NCBI GenBank assembly: GCA_943735955.1
Contig: OX030957.1
Span: forward strand, 7,487,757 to 7,551,756
DNA: 64,000 bases
DNA from: Piscicola geometra
Taxonomy: Eukaryota; Annelida; Clitellata; Hirudinida; Piscicolidae
Direction: 5' to 3'
Shown: positions 47,467-60,203 of the stretch, one piece after another
Layout of the letters: each line of letters begins with the position of its first letter
Numbering within the stretch: position 1 is the first letter of the stretch
Position numbers and translations under genes: made by a program
Notes under the pieces: generated by a model
The model's input: the letters and a program-made list of their open reading frames with translations, nothing else
Told to the model about the DNA's origin: nothing
Database searches by the model: none

Positions 47467-49574
47467 TCATTTATTCATTAATTGGTCATTGTTGCTTTCA
47501 GAAGCGCTGAAGTCAAAATTCATCATTTCGTTGTTGGTTTGTAGAATTGGAACTTTGTTTTTGTGGAGTTTTATGAGGTTGAATGCACAGGTGGATAGGT
47601 GCTTGGACATTGGTTCGCCATTGCAAAACTGCCATTTTTCTATTGGAGTAAAGCCGTTTGGAAACCTCCAGACCTGGAAAAGTTGGTGAATCAGAGGTTG
47701 TAAAAGGAGACAAGAAACAAATATTAATAAAAAAATATGTTTTATTAATAGTGAGACTATTTTCGAAATAAAAAATAAATTAGGTAATATAGGTATAAAG
47801 AGCATTAAAGAGAATATTTTGAAATAAAAAAATCTTTTCGACTAGAGCTGTGCGAAATACCTGATTACCAACTCAATCGAATACGAAGAATCGTCCGTGT
47901 AACAAATTTTAAAAAATCAACTATAAACTATGTCTATAATGCCTACATCTAATTTGAAAACATGTAATACAAATAGTTTTAACTTTTATAAACTAACTAA
48001 CGCTTCGAAATTGATAGAGTGAATTCATGATTTATATTTGCATTTTTATCTCACAAAATTTGTATTCAATCTGTTTAAACTATTCAATTGAATACGAGTA
48101 AAATATTTTTTAAACATTTGATACAGATTCGGCACAGCTCTACTATAAAGTGTATAGGATGAACACACATGGGCTTTAATCTTCCAGCGTGGCGACTGAT
48201 CTGGATAGAACTTCTTCCACCTCAACTCCACCATTCCCTTCGTCACTACAAGTCCCTCACACATGTGCCTGAACCTCGTGGAAACGAGCGAAAGTTCGTG
48301 CAGATCGTAAGGGTCAAGGTAGGATAAGATGCGGTCAACGAGGAGTTGTGGAAGGCGTGAGATGTCTAATGGCTCTGGGGACTGACAGACTTTAGCTGTT
48401 TCAATGGTAGTTTTGAAGCCAGAGTTTTTTGGGAAGTGAATTGATGGCAAGGGTTGCGACTGTGAGTTATAAAGGTCTTGTTTGACTCTGAATTGGTGGT
48501 ACTGAGTGTCAAAGACGAGGGTAGAATTGAGAGGTTTGAGTCTAGTTTGAGAGAAGGTGCAGCCGTGGGTTGAGAGCGGACACCTGTGGTCGATCCAATG
48601 GTCGGACCAGGTCTGTACCTCGCTGTGGAGGTTCCTGAAGTGGTGGCAGAAACCGTCCCTCCTGACCACCTCGTTGCACATGAACGACACATCCGAGTTA
48701 GGGAGAATGCCAGAAATTGGCTGTGATTTAATGTTTGAGTCCAAATGCAGAATCTTGCTGCTCAAGTAGTTCTCAAGCTTCAAAGTTTCAAATTGTTTTT
48801 TCGTTTGATCTTTGTGATTATCTTGTCTCTTGATCATTATTTTATCATCTCTTTCGTTTATATCTAGTTTCACTTTGAAAACATTTTTGTAATTGAATGG
48901 CTCAGGGTCTTTTTCTAATGCTTTTGACAGCTGGTCTTTGAGAGTCAATGCAATGTCCACTTGGGTTATGCTGTAAAATGGTTGTACATTAAAAAAATAA
49001 AAATAAATGTTTCATCCCATGCACAAATTTGTTTCATCCAAGAAAAAAACTTTTCTCTTTTTTTGCTTGATTCTAGAACTGTGGACTATATTCAAAACAA
49101 TTTATTCGAACATCTAATACTTTTGGAAAAAGCAAATTCCTGCTTGGATAGAACATAAACATAATATAATTGATCAATGTAATAATACTTCATTTAGATT
49201 GTTCTAATAGATTTTAGATTTATTTATTCTTAGATATTTTTGACTAAGAAAACTTACACAACAGGAGTTTCAAAAGTGCAGTGTTTAATCCTTTCTGTGT
49301 CATTCAAAGAATCTCTGTACCACTTGAAGGAGCAATTAACTACACTGGCAGGACAGACTGAAAGATGAGCTGCCATTTTGTGTCTTGAAATTACATGAGG
49401 ACAGCCATATAAATAATTTAAACAAGGAACTATCATCTTTGAACAAAGAAGCAAATGGTCATCTGATTTGCATTGATGAAATGAATGGCCACAAAACTTA
49501 GGACAAGGGATGACTGGACAGTAGTTAGTGCATTTGGAGTTGTGACATGTAATGCAGTGGTCATGAAAGGACAT
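47467..49574 (-). CDS. FBXO30: FBXO30/FBXO40-type F-box protein
   Basis: Substrate receptor for an SCF ubiquitin ligase, with an N-terminal TRAF-type zinc finger. Three exons: 49258-49574, 48169-48970 and 47467-47673, phases consistent, 441 aa. Residues ~5-75 carry the zinc finger (HCITCHNSKC, CGHSFHQCKSDDHLLLC, HLSVCPASVVNCSFKW). At ~201-250 the second Cys/His region reads HFRNLHSEVQTW and HRCPLSTHGCTFSQ. The F-box is at ~313-344 (LPQLLVDRILSYLDPYDLHE) and is followed by the family's C-terminal GMVELRWKKFYP...KIKAHVWRF. Vertebrate FBXO30 and FBXO40 are about 700-745 aa; here the central linker is much shorter. The start is the ATG at 49574. AATAAA overlaps the last codons (reverse of 47470-47475). 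Confidence 0.9.
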
Positions 49575-50431
49575 CACTCTTATGGCTAATTTAAGTTAAT
49601 TTAATTATTGAAAAATATTTACTAAGTAAATTTTACTTAGAACTCTTTGATTTAATTAAAATTTAGTTTTTCACTTTAAATACCCTAGATTCTAGGCCCT
49701 AGAAGCCTAATTTTCAAAAATTTAGTTTCAACATATTTATATTCGAAAAGTTAATTTATGTTTGGTTTAATTAAATAAATAATTTAAAAACTTTAATTAA
49801 AACTTTATTTTTATTGTCAAAAATATAATGATAGAAATTATTATAATTATACATTTATAATTTTTTATATATAATACAAATATATTTTTACCTGTAATAG
49901 CGGAAAATTCAAGAGGAGAAAATGTAACTCTAATTACTCATATCTCCATTTCACAACAATTTTCATATATAAATTATAAAATAATTTCCTGATATCTTCA
50001 AATCTTATATATTCATGGATAACACAGAGCAAAAAAGAGTTGTTTTTATAATCATTTGTGGTTAGTTTGATGACTAGTGATTAGAATTTCTTAAACAATA
50101 TTCTTCAAATTAATATTTTGTATAAATCACTTTCAGGATGTCTCATTTCGATTTTGCACAGGTGGTTAAATTTGCTACATAAATTGTTTTATTATAAGAA
50201 TAACACAAATGGAAATCCCAATTTGTTAAAATATTATATCAATTTAAACAATGGGCTTTATTAATAAAGACACATGGTTTGATAAATAAGTTAGTCAGTT
50301 TTGCATAGTTTTGAGCACTTGAAGTAAGAATTAGTTGTGTAGTCTTCAGACAGTCTATAGCAATCTTTGAGCTTTGAACACGATGTATAAACTAAAATAA
50401 ACAATTGAATATTTTTTTAAGTTTTAAGTAG
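49575..50431. other. Intergenic region upstream of FBXO30-like and U2
   Basis: AT-rich, with no recognised exon. The missing N-terminal exon of the plus-strand DPY19-like gene would be expected here or between U2 and 50810. I did not find a convincing candidate. Confidence 0.5.
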
Positions 50432-50618
50432 TGGGCCGATCCCGGAGGTAGTGCGATACCGGGCCAACCCATGGAGAAGCCCGAGCAAGCCCGAGACTTT
50501 CTCCGCGGACCAAAGATTGGTTTAATATCGATGCCTCCGTATAGGAGGCGTATCAGATATTAAGCTGATAAGAACAGATACTACACTTTTGATCTTAGCC
50601 ATTAGGCCGAGAAGCGAT
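50432..50618 (-). ncRNA. RNU2: U2 spliceosomal snRNA
   Basis: Read on the minus strand from 50618, the RNA starts ATCGCTTCTCGGCC, as all metazoan U2 RNAs do, and is 187 nt, the expected length. The branch-site recognition GTAGTA, the block TCTGTTCTTATCAG, stem IIa, an Sm-like AATCTTTGG and the stem IV loop region GGTATCGCACTACC are all present in order. It base-pairs with intron branch points in the major spliceosome, which fits the many GT-AG introns here. The differences from human U2 in the stems look compensated, so a functional gene is more likely than a pseudogene. I could not identify a proximal sequence element. Confidence 0.95.
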
Positions 50619-50810
50619 AACCTACTGTAAATTTAGGAAGCACATATTGCCATTTGAGATTATTGTTTGTGGTTTTTAGTATGAATATTTGTATAAGTTA
50701 AAATTTGAATTTTATTTATATACAAAAAAATTGATAATTTAAAAATAAACCTTGCATGAAACAAATAATTTTTTTTTACAAATAGTGAAAAAAAAATGCA
50801 TCAAAATCAG

Positions 50811-53800
50811 GTTCTACCTGGCGAATCTTTTTGAAAATGAATACCGATTCTCACACCTCTCAAGCATTGAAAGAGAAATCACATTGAAATCGGAAGCGGT
50901 AATTTACCTATAATAAAGCTGATATAATGTTAACAACTTATTTTGAGCGTAAATCTTAAGATAATTATTTTAAAAGTATTTATAAAATAAAATAAAGTTT
51001 TGGTTCTTCATCTTTCTTCTCAACCAATCAGTATTTATACTTATAAGTAGATTTATCAAAAAAGCTTTCATTTCAGAACTCTCAATGAAAATTAGGCTTA
51101 TCAAACAGATGATAGTATAACGTTGAGTTTTATAAATTATAATTACTAACCATACCCTCACAGGCGTTTTACTATTCTTTTTACAAAGAGTTATTGTTGG
51201 TGGAAGACGGTAAGTGGGTAGAGAAGTGGGTAGAACGAGTGGGACGTTTGGTGACGGATGAATGTGTCGAACACCAGAGCATCACAAATGACCTCCAGAG
51301 GTTCAACTTGTACCCTGAGGTTGGTGCATCCTAAATTAGAATTTTTCAAACCAGTTGAACATTCGATTGTATATATTTCTTTCAGAGATAAAGTCTTCCT
51401 AAATTTTAGTTTGTTTCTTGATATTACATTTAGTTGAATTTGTACGTGATGATGTCATAGACATGCTGGAATTTTTTAAATCATTGTTTTTCCGTTTCCA
51501 TTCTGAATGAGAATCGTAAGTTAGAAGATATATTTCTTTAAACAGACTCTTATTAAATAAATAAAAACAATATTTTGTGCGCATTTTAAAAACTAATTTT
51601 TATTATAAAAATTGAAGTTTATCGTCAATCTATGTTAAATAAAAACAAATTAACTGTTAAAAGATGTAGCTTTTTGATTAACTGTACCAAATTTTCCATT
51701 GCCATTTCCATCATCTACACAATACAGCTGGTCTGCTCATTTCTCTTCAACTTGTGGGTGGGACTCTTGCAACGGCTGAATCTTCCCACCAGATACTGCT
51801 ACCATGTGGAGAAGGGAAGGGAAAGAGATGTGGTGGAAAGCTGCGAAGGTTAGTGGAGAAATTGAATGGTTGTTGCTTATTCTTCTTTCAAAGTGAAAAT
51901 GCAAAGCAAAAAGATTAATTGATCATGGAACTTTTTTGCCTCGAATCATTCGCTTACTCAACAAAAAATACGCGTAACTAAAAAAAATCACAAAAATAAA
52001 CAAAATAGCAGCTTGAACGTTTGTCTCTCTATATAACTTCTTTTCAAATATTGATTAATTTTAATTATATCCTCACTGAATAATTCTTCCGAGAGCACAC
52101 ACACTCTCCCTTCAGGAATAGGCGATCCGATGTCCTTCTACCTGGAGTGCGTCTTCACGTGGAATGGTCTCGTGCTAGGTGTCCTCTTCGTGTCTGCAAC
52201 GTACCTCAGGTTTCGATGATAACGAAGAAAGATTTTTCTTTTTTATAAAATACGAATTATATTTCATAGGTTTGATAAGTATTAGCACGCTTAGATCTAT
52301 CATCATCATCATTATTTGTATCATATTCGTTATAATAACAATATATATAAAATATAAAAAATCATCATCATAATCATCATCATCTCCTTCAGTGATTCCT
52401 TTCTTGGTGGCATTATTAGCGTCATGAGTTTCTTTTTCAACCATGGAGAGGTGACTGCAGAGAGGCAACTATTGTGTATTATTGCTGTATTTCACATTGT
52501 CTGTAATGTGTTATGGCGAGAGCCGAAGAAGAATCAAAAAACATAATTAGTTGCTTGGGTAATAAAATATATAAATTCAAGAGCGAATAAGCTGTAAATG
52601 AATATTTCCGAAACGATCACGCTGTTCAGGCGACCAGGGTAGGCTCAACACCGCCCCTCAGGGAGAGTTTCTCCTTTCCGTTGTGGCTTCTACACACCTT
52701 CGTCACTTGCTGCATACTGAGGTTGGTGGTGTTTTTTGCAGATTTTGGCATTTTTGGGTGTTTATTGATGTTTTTTAGTGATTTTAAGTGTTTTATGGTT
52801 TTCGTCTTAGTTTTTTGCAGCTGGTTGTAATGTCTAAATGGATGGAAATAATACATTTTGAAGTTGTTAATTATCAATAATTATTTATATTTTTAAAGTT
52901 TATTATTAAGTTTGAACAAACCAAAAAATCCGATTTATACTTATCTAAAATGATCAGAACAACGCGTTATGAAATATAAATGATCTCTCAACTTTTTCAT
53001 TTCTTCACGACAGGGCTGTCCAAGTAAACAAGGCTCTCTTGCTACTGTATGCATCCATCATAATTTCCATGTTGGTTACTTGGCAGGTGAGTATATGATG
53101 ATAGCGGTTATAGTTGAGGTAATGATAATGGTAAAGATAATTGTGATAATGTCAAAGATAGTGTTGTGTTAGGATTATTATTTTGATAAATCTTTCGTAA
53201 TAAAAGTATCGCACTAGCTAGAACTATCTTCAATGCATTGTTCTTTCGAGCATTCTAATATAAAACAATGTACAAAAAGTCTTTGAACACCTCTGCAGCT
53301 TTCTCCTTTCACTCTCCTCATCCACGTCAGCATCATCTTCATCCTCACTCTTTTTGGCTTTATCTCCAGAAAGAAAGCTTACACACTTACCCTCGCAAAT
53401 CTGGTGAGACCAAAACTTAAATCCTTGAATTTATAATTAGTCTGGAGATGTTTTTTATATGTTTGATACTCTAACCGATTCACACATCAAACAGGTTTCT
53501 ATTGGTTTTGCCTACATTCTTCAGTTCTTCAATCCATTTCTCTTGGCTTCCATCTATACTTGTGCCTGTGTCACTATATTGGTGAGTGTTTTTGAATTTG
53601 TATTGAGTTTGTCATCTTTTTTATCTAATTTATTTTTCACTACTTACAGATGTATCTTTGTCTCTTCAAAAACAATCCACAACGTCTGTCGACTAACCTG
53701 GTCAGTTTTTAGGCGCCATTTACAACCCGAGTTTTGAAACATCATTGAAATAATGTTTATGTTTATAAAATTAAAGTAAGAATTAAAGTAAAACAACAAT

Positions 53801-56800
53801 TACCAGTGTTACAACATAGTATAGAAATATTACCCGAGTTATTAGTAATAATAATAAATATTTTCCAAAAACTTAATACTCTTCTTTTCAGTAATTCCAT
53901 TTATTTATTCAATACTTTAAACTAAAAACTCGTTTTAAAGGTTGCATCTGTGGTGTTTGTGGTGGTGACAATGGCGTTCAAGAAGGTGCTGATGGAGTGG
54001 GGCCTTGGGATGCAAGACGATGTAGGGAATCTCTTAATAAACTTCAATTTTTCATTTATTTCAATGTTGACTTTAGAAAAAAAATGCTTTCTATTTTCAA
54101 GTGAGGAGTCGTGATATAAAAGCTTCAATCACAAAATACTTCACAACCAGAACCATGTCTTTCACATCTTTTGGTCCAAGATAGAATCGTTATCATCACC
54201 ACTTTCACTACTACTACCATCATTGAAATCAGCTCTCATCTCTTCCTCATCTTCCTCTTCATTCCACACCAAGCTCTACACATGCGCACCAGAGTTTGAC
54301 TTCATTGATTCCATGGTCGTGCTTTTTATCTTCCCGATCATTATTATTATTATTATTATTAATATTTGTTATTTCAAAACATTTTTATCTATTAAGTAAT
54401 TTAACTTTTGTATATTATTTTATATTTTTCATTATATTTTTTCTTTAAGCTGCTCTAAATAATTAATTGAGAGTATTTATTAAACAAACATATAAACATA
54501 TAAATATATACAATCACCAAAACAGAACCACAAATATAACCATTATCGCTAACAGACGTATAAAGAGCTTACAAAAACATTTTTGTTGCCTGCCAGTCTC
54601 TTTGTATTGTTTTGTGTGTCTGGATGTCTGGCCATCAGAGTCTTTGATACCAAGAGGTCATTTATTCATGGATTTTCATAATATTAATAAAATAATGGAT
54701 GTATTTTATTAGATATCATACTATTATCAATACATTTTCGACTAAATTGATTATTTTATTTTGATAATTTATTAATAATAAATTTGATTTAATTCATTAA
54801 ACAATACAACTTTTAAAGCTACGCTCTAATGAATAATTAAAGTTTTTAATAATTGATTCCTGCAATAATCATCTCTTAGGTGGAAAAGCCCTTTTGAGAA
54901 CAGACACCTAACAGCCGTTAGTGTTCTTACACAATTACCGTAAATTACCAGAATCTTCGGGCATCCGTATTTTTAAGATAAAATCATTTTTTGAAAAAAA
55001 TAATTTGGTTGGTTTTTTTTTCAACTGTCAATGTAATAAAATTGCGCCAATAAGAATTCGTTAAAATATTACCTATATTTTTTGACAGTTGGAAAATAAT
55101 TTTTTAAAACCATTTAACTATTCACCCTTATCTCATTACGTATTCACCAAACACGCTTCTTTTTTCTTAATAACCAACCCACATTTCTCAACTACAAACA
55201 ACATCAAAGCATCTCACGCCCCTCTTCCGCTCAATACTTCTACCAACCTTTTGGCACCGCCAAATCTCTTCCCACCACAGCTAGCCTACGTCAGTCTCTC
55301 AACCACATGTTACCTTCTGCTGGCTACCCTGGTCATGCGCCTCAAACTCTTCCTCGTGCCCCTCATGTGCCTGCTCGCCTCAATCGTCGCTCATCCTAAG
55401 GTTATCCCTGGCCATTTATTAGGCTAATAAAACGTATTTATTTAATATTCCTACAATTAAAATAACTTGTTAGGCTTTTTAGGATTAATTGATTTTTTCT
55501 TTAATTAGGGCTGAATTGTTTAAAAAAAATAACTTTATGGTTAAAGATCATTAATGATGGCCGAAGCCTTTGATTCGTTACTTATTAGAACTATGTCGAA
55601 TATCAATTATAATTAGTATTTAAAACATTCACTTTTTTATATTAATTATTTAAATTATTTATACAAATATTTTACTCATTTTATATCAATAAAATTATCG
55701 GGATGCAATAAATTATCTAAATTTGTTTTTATATAATCTTATCAAATGCCACAGTTTCCCATCATTGCATGCCGGCCAAGATTCCGAGTCCCGCTTCTCA
55801 TCGGCCTCATCAGCGTCATGTCTTACCAGGGTGTTTGGAACATTTCCATGCAGTCATCCGTGAAAGGAATGATGGAGGACGGATCGATGGAAGAATTGGT
55901 GCAGTGGATTGGCGAGAATAAATCGAATGGTGGGTGGGAAGTTTACTAGACTTAATTGTTTGGTGAACACTTTTGTAAAAATCTTTAATTAGAACTGATG
56001 TGAATCTTTTTTATTATGATTACAATAATACACTCTTTCAATCTAAGTTTTAAAATAAATTAGTTATATAAATATGATTTTATATTAATTTTGAACGACG
56101 CTAGACTCAGTGTTTGCTGGCTCTATGTCAGCGATGGCTTCCATCCACCTCCTCACCCACCGATGCATAACCAACCACCCTCATTATGAGAACCAAGCCA
56201 TGAGGTTTGCAATTATTGAATGAGGTGTACATTGACACAAGTGTAAAATATATTGAATAAGGGCTGCGCAGAGAGTTAAGGTTGATAATGATTGGTTAAG
56301 ATATAGATAATCAACTTGATTACTTATTGGGCAGAATTATGCGGTCACTTAATTAAAATAAAATATAGTTGCTGGAATATTTAATAAATTCTCTATTAAT
56401 TCATAAACCAATTATACTTTTCAGAAACAAGACAAAATTGGTGTACACGATCTACAGTAGGAAGGACGTGCAAGAGATATGGGGAAACATGAGGAGTATT
56501 GGAGCGGATTATGTTCTTCTGGAAAAACCTTGGTGTTTTGGAGCTTCAAGGTGTTAAGAGAATTATTTAGAAATAAACCATGAATATTAAACTTATTTAT
56601 ATTTTTTACAAATATTTTTTTCAACCTCATCTCACTTCAGAGTTGGCTGTAGTCTGGATGACATATGGAAAGATGAAACCAAAAAAGAATATGGCAATAA
56701 TTTTAGTTCTAGAAAAAGTACTGAAGAAAGAAAAGGAGACGTTCTAGAACGATTTTGTGAAAACGTTTTTTCTGGAAAAGATATTACTTTTTTTTCTTTA

Positions 56801-56842
56801 GTCTACAAAAAAAGTGGTTACAGATTATTGAAAGTTTTATGA
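50811..56842 (+). CDS. DPY19L: DPY19-type protein C-mannosyltransferase (5' incomplete)
   Basis: Multi-pass ER enzyme that C-mannosylates tryptophan in thrombospondin repeats and related domains. Supported exons: 50811-50898, 51164-51319, 51728-51848, 52116-52209, 52393-52450, 52630-52721, 53014-53086, 53299-53403, 53495-53581, 53650-53700, 53941-54021, 54151-54315, 55281-55400, 55755-55929, 56105-56204, 56425-56550 and 56641-56842; about 631 aa. Motifs in order: LFENEYRFSHLS, FNLYPE, ESCEGIGDPMSFYLE, FFFNHGEATRVGSTPPLRES, LYTCAPEFDF, MRLKLFLVPLMCLLAS, VFAGSMSAMAS and ITNHPHYEN. Two gaps: the N-terminal exon with TM1 is not found, and about 50-60 residues expected between DFIDSM (54315) and LAYVSL (55281) are missing. 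A Ser-rich stretch of about 30 residues in 54151-54315 is unusual. AATAAA starts 5 bases after the stop. Confidence 0.9.
54316..55280. other. DPY19-like intron with (ATT)n and a missing coding segment
   Basis: The family predicts a transmembrane segment beginning with a RYTKTLLLP-like motif here. I see none on the plus strand. Sequence right after 54315 stays open as VVLFIFP plus an Ile run encoded by (ATT)n (54338-54361) before a stop, so the region may have been altered or mis-assembled. Confidence 0.5.
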
Positions 56843-57368
56843 CAAAAATAAAAAGATTTATTGATAAATTAGTGTTTTTTTATATTAAAATAGACTTTCT
56901 TAATTAACCATTTAATTTCTTATGATGACATTAAAAATATGAAAAATAATTGTGTCAATTAGTTGAATTACCTTATGTTAGCTTTAAGGAGTTATTAAGG
57001 TTTAATATTGTGCACTTTTCATATAAAAGCAACTGACTTAGTGTAAGCACTGATGATTTCATGTGATAAGTTCATGTGACTCCTGTTATAAAAGATTTCT
57101 ATCCGGGTTGGGATCGAAAATTTAAGAGTATTTAAATAAAAATATTGTTTAATAAATAATTTTTGGAGATTCACAAAATGAGGTATATTTGAGGCGATGT
57201 TTAAGTCGCAATGCTTTTACCATTTTTATTGATCTAATATTGCGAACTATTGATTCTAAAAGTATCATTCAAATGATAAACAATTCATTCTTTTCATTCC
57301 TATTCATTAAATATAATTTGTTTTTAATCAACTTATTCTTGAAAATTCAGCTAGAATCTAAATTCTAG
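56843..57368. other. Spacer between DPY19-like and cathepsin B genes
   Basis: About 530 bp of AT-rich sequence between two genes in the same orientation. It holds the DPY19-like poly(A) signal (56847-56852) and presumably the cathepsin B promoter. No clear TATA element is assigned. Confidence 0.55.
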
Positions 57369-60203
57369 ATGCTTCCAGAAAATCGCATCAAAATAAAATA
57401 CTTTATCCTAAACACCATCAGAATCTTAGTAACCATTATTTCATATGTGGCCTTAGTGGCAATGGTGGTGGCTGCAACCTCTTCTCCAGAACCTCTTTCA
57501 GAGGAGATGGTTGACTTCATCAACAACTACCCTGGTGCCACTTGGAAGGTATCACTTCAAGTCTTCATTATTTTTAGTTCTTGCTTGATGTATAAATCGC
57601 CCACTTTTTTTTCAGGATCTTCATCAGCATCCTGGTATATATCATCAGACCTATATTAATCATACCCTTAAAGTTGTTTATAATTTTTGATGATTATTTA
57701 TTTTCGCCGAATGATTCATGAACTTCTACTTAAATTACTCTCTGGCTAACTGACAAATCCACCTCCAGGCTGGAGCCAACTTCAAGGGACTCCCTCTGAG
57801 TCACGCCAAGACGTTGTGCGGCTGGAAAAAAGGCCCGACCAAACTCAGGACCCGTTACCACTTGCTGGGAAATGGAGTTAAAGATCTGCCCGAAAGCTTT
57901 GATCCGCGTGAGCAATGGCCCGACTGTCCCACTCTGAAGGAAGTCCGAGACCAGGGCTCCTGTGGATCCTGCTGGGTTGGTGGTGACTGATGGGTGGATA
58001 GATGATTGATGGTGGGAAAATAAAAACAATTGGAGAATGGACTGAAAATCTTTTAGAATCAAGTTGAACTAAAATGGATGATTGATGGTGGAAATTATAT
58101 TTTTTTAGATGATAGACTAAAAATTTTGTAAACTCAAGTTAAACTAAAAGGAATCGTGAAAAAATAATTAGTAAAAAAAATAATTAAATTAAAGTTTTTC
58201 CTATAACACACAGGCTTTTGGAGCAGTAGAAGCGATGTCTGACCGAATCTGCATCGCTTCTAAAGGCAAACAAAATGCTCACATCTCCGCTGATGACCTG
58301 CTGTCCTGCTGTAAAGACTGCGGCATGGGGTGAGGAGGGGTGGCATGGGATGAGGGTGAGAGTAGGCTTGGTGGGAGCATTGAGATGGTAGAGTGGGTGA
58401 GAGGAGTTTGATTGTGGGATGAAATGGATGAGTAGGGTGCTTTGAAATTGAGAAGTTGGTGGGTAGGGGTGGATAAGATGGTTGAACAACAATATCAATT
58501 GAACATAAGCCAACCCAAAGAACAAACAACATCATCAACCAACTCACAACAGGTGTCAAGGAGGGGAGCCAGGGGCCGCATGGCAGTTCTATCAGAAGGA
58601 GGGGCTCGTGACAGGTGGACAGTACCACAGCAAAATGGTTTGTTTTCTCATCTTATTCTTTTTTTACAAAATTTATCTCACTTTCTCTTATTATGGCATT
58701 AAATTATTCCAATTTATTATTTTTTTAAGCATTTATTTTATTACAAATTACAAAATTTAACAGTATTTTTTTCCTCTTGTTAATTTAAGACAACTTTGTC
58801 AACATGAATCCTCTTGTAAAACCTTCTGTGCCCACACCCACCAATCACCACCACCATCAACCTTCCACCAATCACCACTACCAATACCCTCCCATCAACC
58901 ACACTATCAATCTTCCACCATCAACCTTCTTCACTCATCAATCACCACACCCACCATCAACCTCCCACCCATGCGAACCCAAAACCACCCAAAGGGCTGC
59001 AAGCCGTACAGCATAGAGGCTTGTGAACACCACATCAACGGCACCAGACCACCCTGTTCCGGCGAGGGAAAGACGCCCAAGTGCACGCACCAATGCATCA
59101 AGGACTACAAACTCAAGTACCACAAGGACAAGCACTATGGTAAGGGGAGCATAGGGCGATGCTGTTACTTGATTTATATATATAATTGAATATTTTGAAA
59201 ACTAGTTTTGGAAAGTTTAAATTCGATTATAACACGTCTGTTCATTTGGTTGCTGGTTTCGAAGCTTATACCAGTGCTAAGATTAGCTCATGAGTCTTCA
59301 TTCACAGAGCGGAACACACAATATTACAAAGACGAATATATTAACCATCCACCCCCCCCCCCCCTTCTCCAGGTAAGTCATCGTACTCTGTGGGGTCTTC
59401 AGAAGACCAGATCAAGCACGAGTTGATGAACCACGGACCCGCCGAGGCCGCCTTCACCGTCTACACCGACTTCATGCAGTACAAGTCAGGTGCGTGGAGG
59501 ATAGATGGTGGTGGGTTGGCTTGTGTGGTTGGTGCGTGGGGGGGGGGTGTTAATTTTGAGAATTTACTCTGAAGTATAATTATTAATTTTTTACATTTTT
59601 ATTTTGCTTCGAAATATAATGAGTAGTTTTTCCATTTACATTTTATATTCTCCAAAAAAATCTGCAGTTTCAGACCCCATCACACAAAAAATCAACCACA
59701 CAGGTGTCTACCAACACATCACTGGCGAGGAAGTTGGTGGGCATGCAGTCAAGATCATGGGCTGGGGCGTGGAGGAGGGTTTGCCCTACTGGCTTCTCGC
59801 CAATTCATGGAACAGTGACTGGGGAGATGGAGGTGAGGAGGGGGAGGGAGTGTTGAATTTGGATGTAATTGACGACTGTGCTAGTGTAAATGGGAATAAT
59901 ATTGTTTGGATGAATATTTCAAACTGGAATTAATTATTTCACATCAATCTAACCATATCTTATGTATATCGATCTTGAGGCATTAATTTGTTATTATCAG
60001 TCTGAACAAAAACATTAACAACACTATTAATAATTATAGGCATAATAATAATAATAATAATAAGTTACTTGAATAAGTGTAAGTAAGTTATACAGTATAT
60101 TGTTCATTATCACGTGACAACAGGCTTCTTCAAGATCCTCAGAGGCAAGAACCATTGCGGCATTGAGTCGGATATAGTTGCCGGAGAACCCCTCCTCCAG
60201 TAG
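57369..60203 (+). CDS. CTSB: Cathepsin B (cysteine protease, C1A)
   Basis: Lysosomal or secreted papain-family protease with dipeptidyl carboxypeptidase activity. Eight exons: 57369-57548, 57769-57975, 58214-58329, 58553-58637, 58995-59139, 59373-59489, 59704-59832 and 60124-60203; phases agree, 352 aa (human 339). An N-terminal hydrophobic segment ([17 protein letters not shown]) serves as signal sequence, and the propeptide starts near [11 protein letters not shown]. The mature enzyme starts near [12 protein letters not shown]. The catalytic triad is intact: Cys128 in GSCGSCW, His297 in GGHAVK and Asn317 in ANSWNSDWG. The occluding loop that defines cathepsin B is present with both histidines ([12 protein letters not shown], His208-His209). 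The start ATG follows a CTAG, so a short upstream exon is not excluded. AATAAA is at 60492. Confidence 0.95.
59351..59364. repeat. Poly(C) run in the pyrimidine tract of a cathepsin B acceptor
   Basis: Fourteen C residues immediately before CTTCTCCAG at the 3' splice site of exon 59373-59489. The exon itself starts GTAAGTC, a perfect donor-like sequence. Confidence 0.9.
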
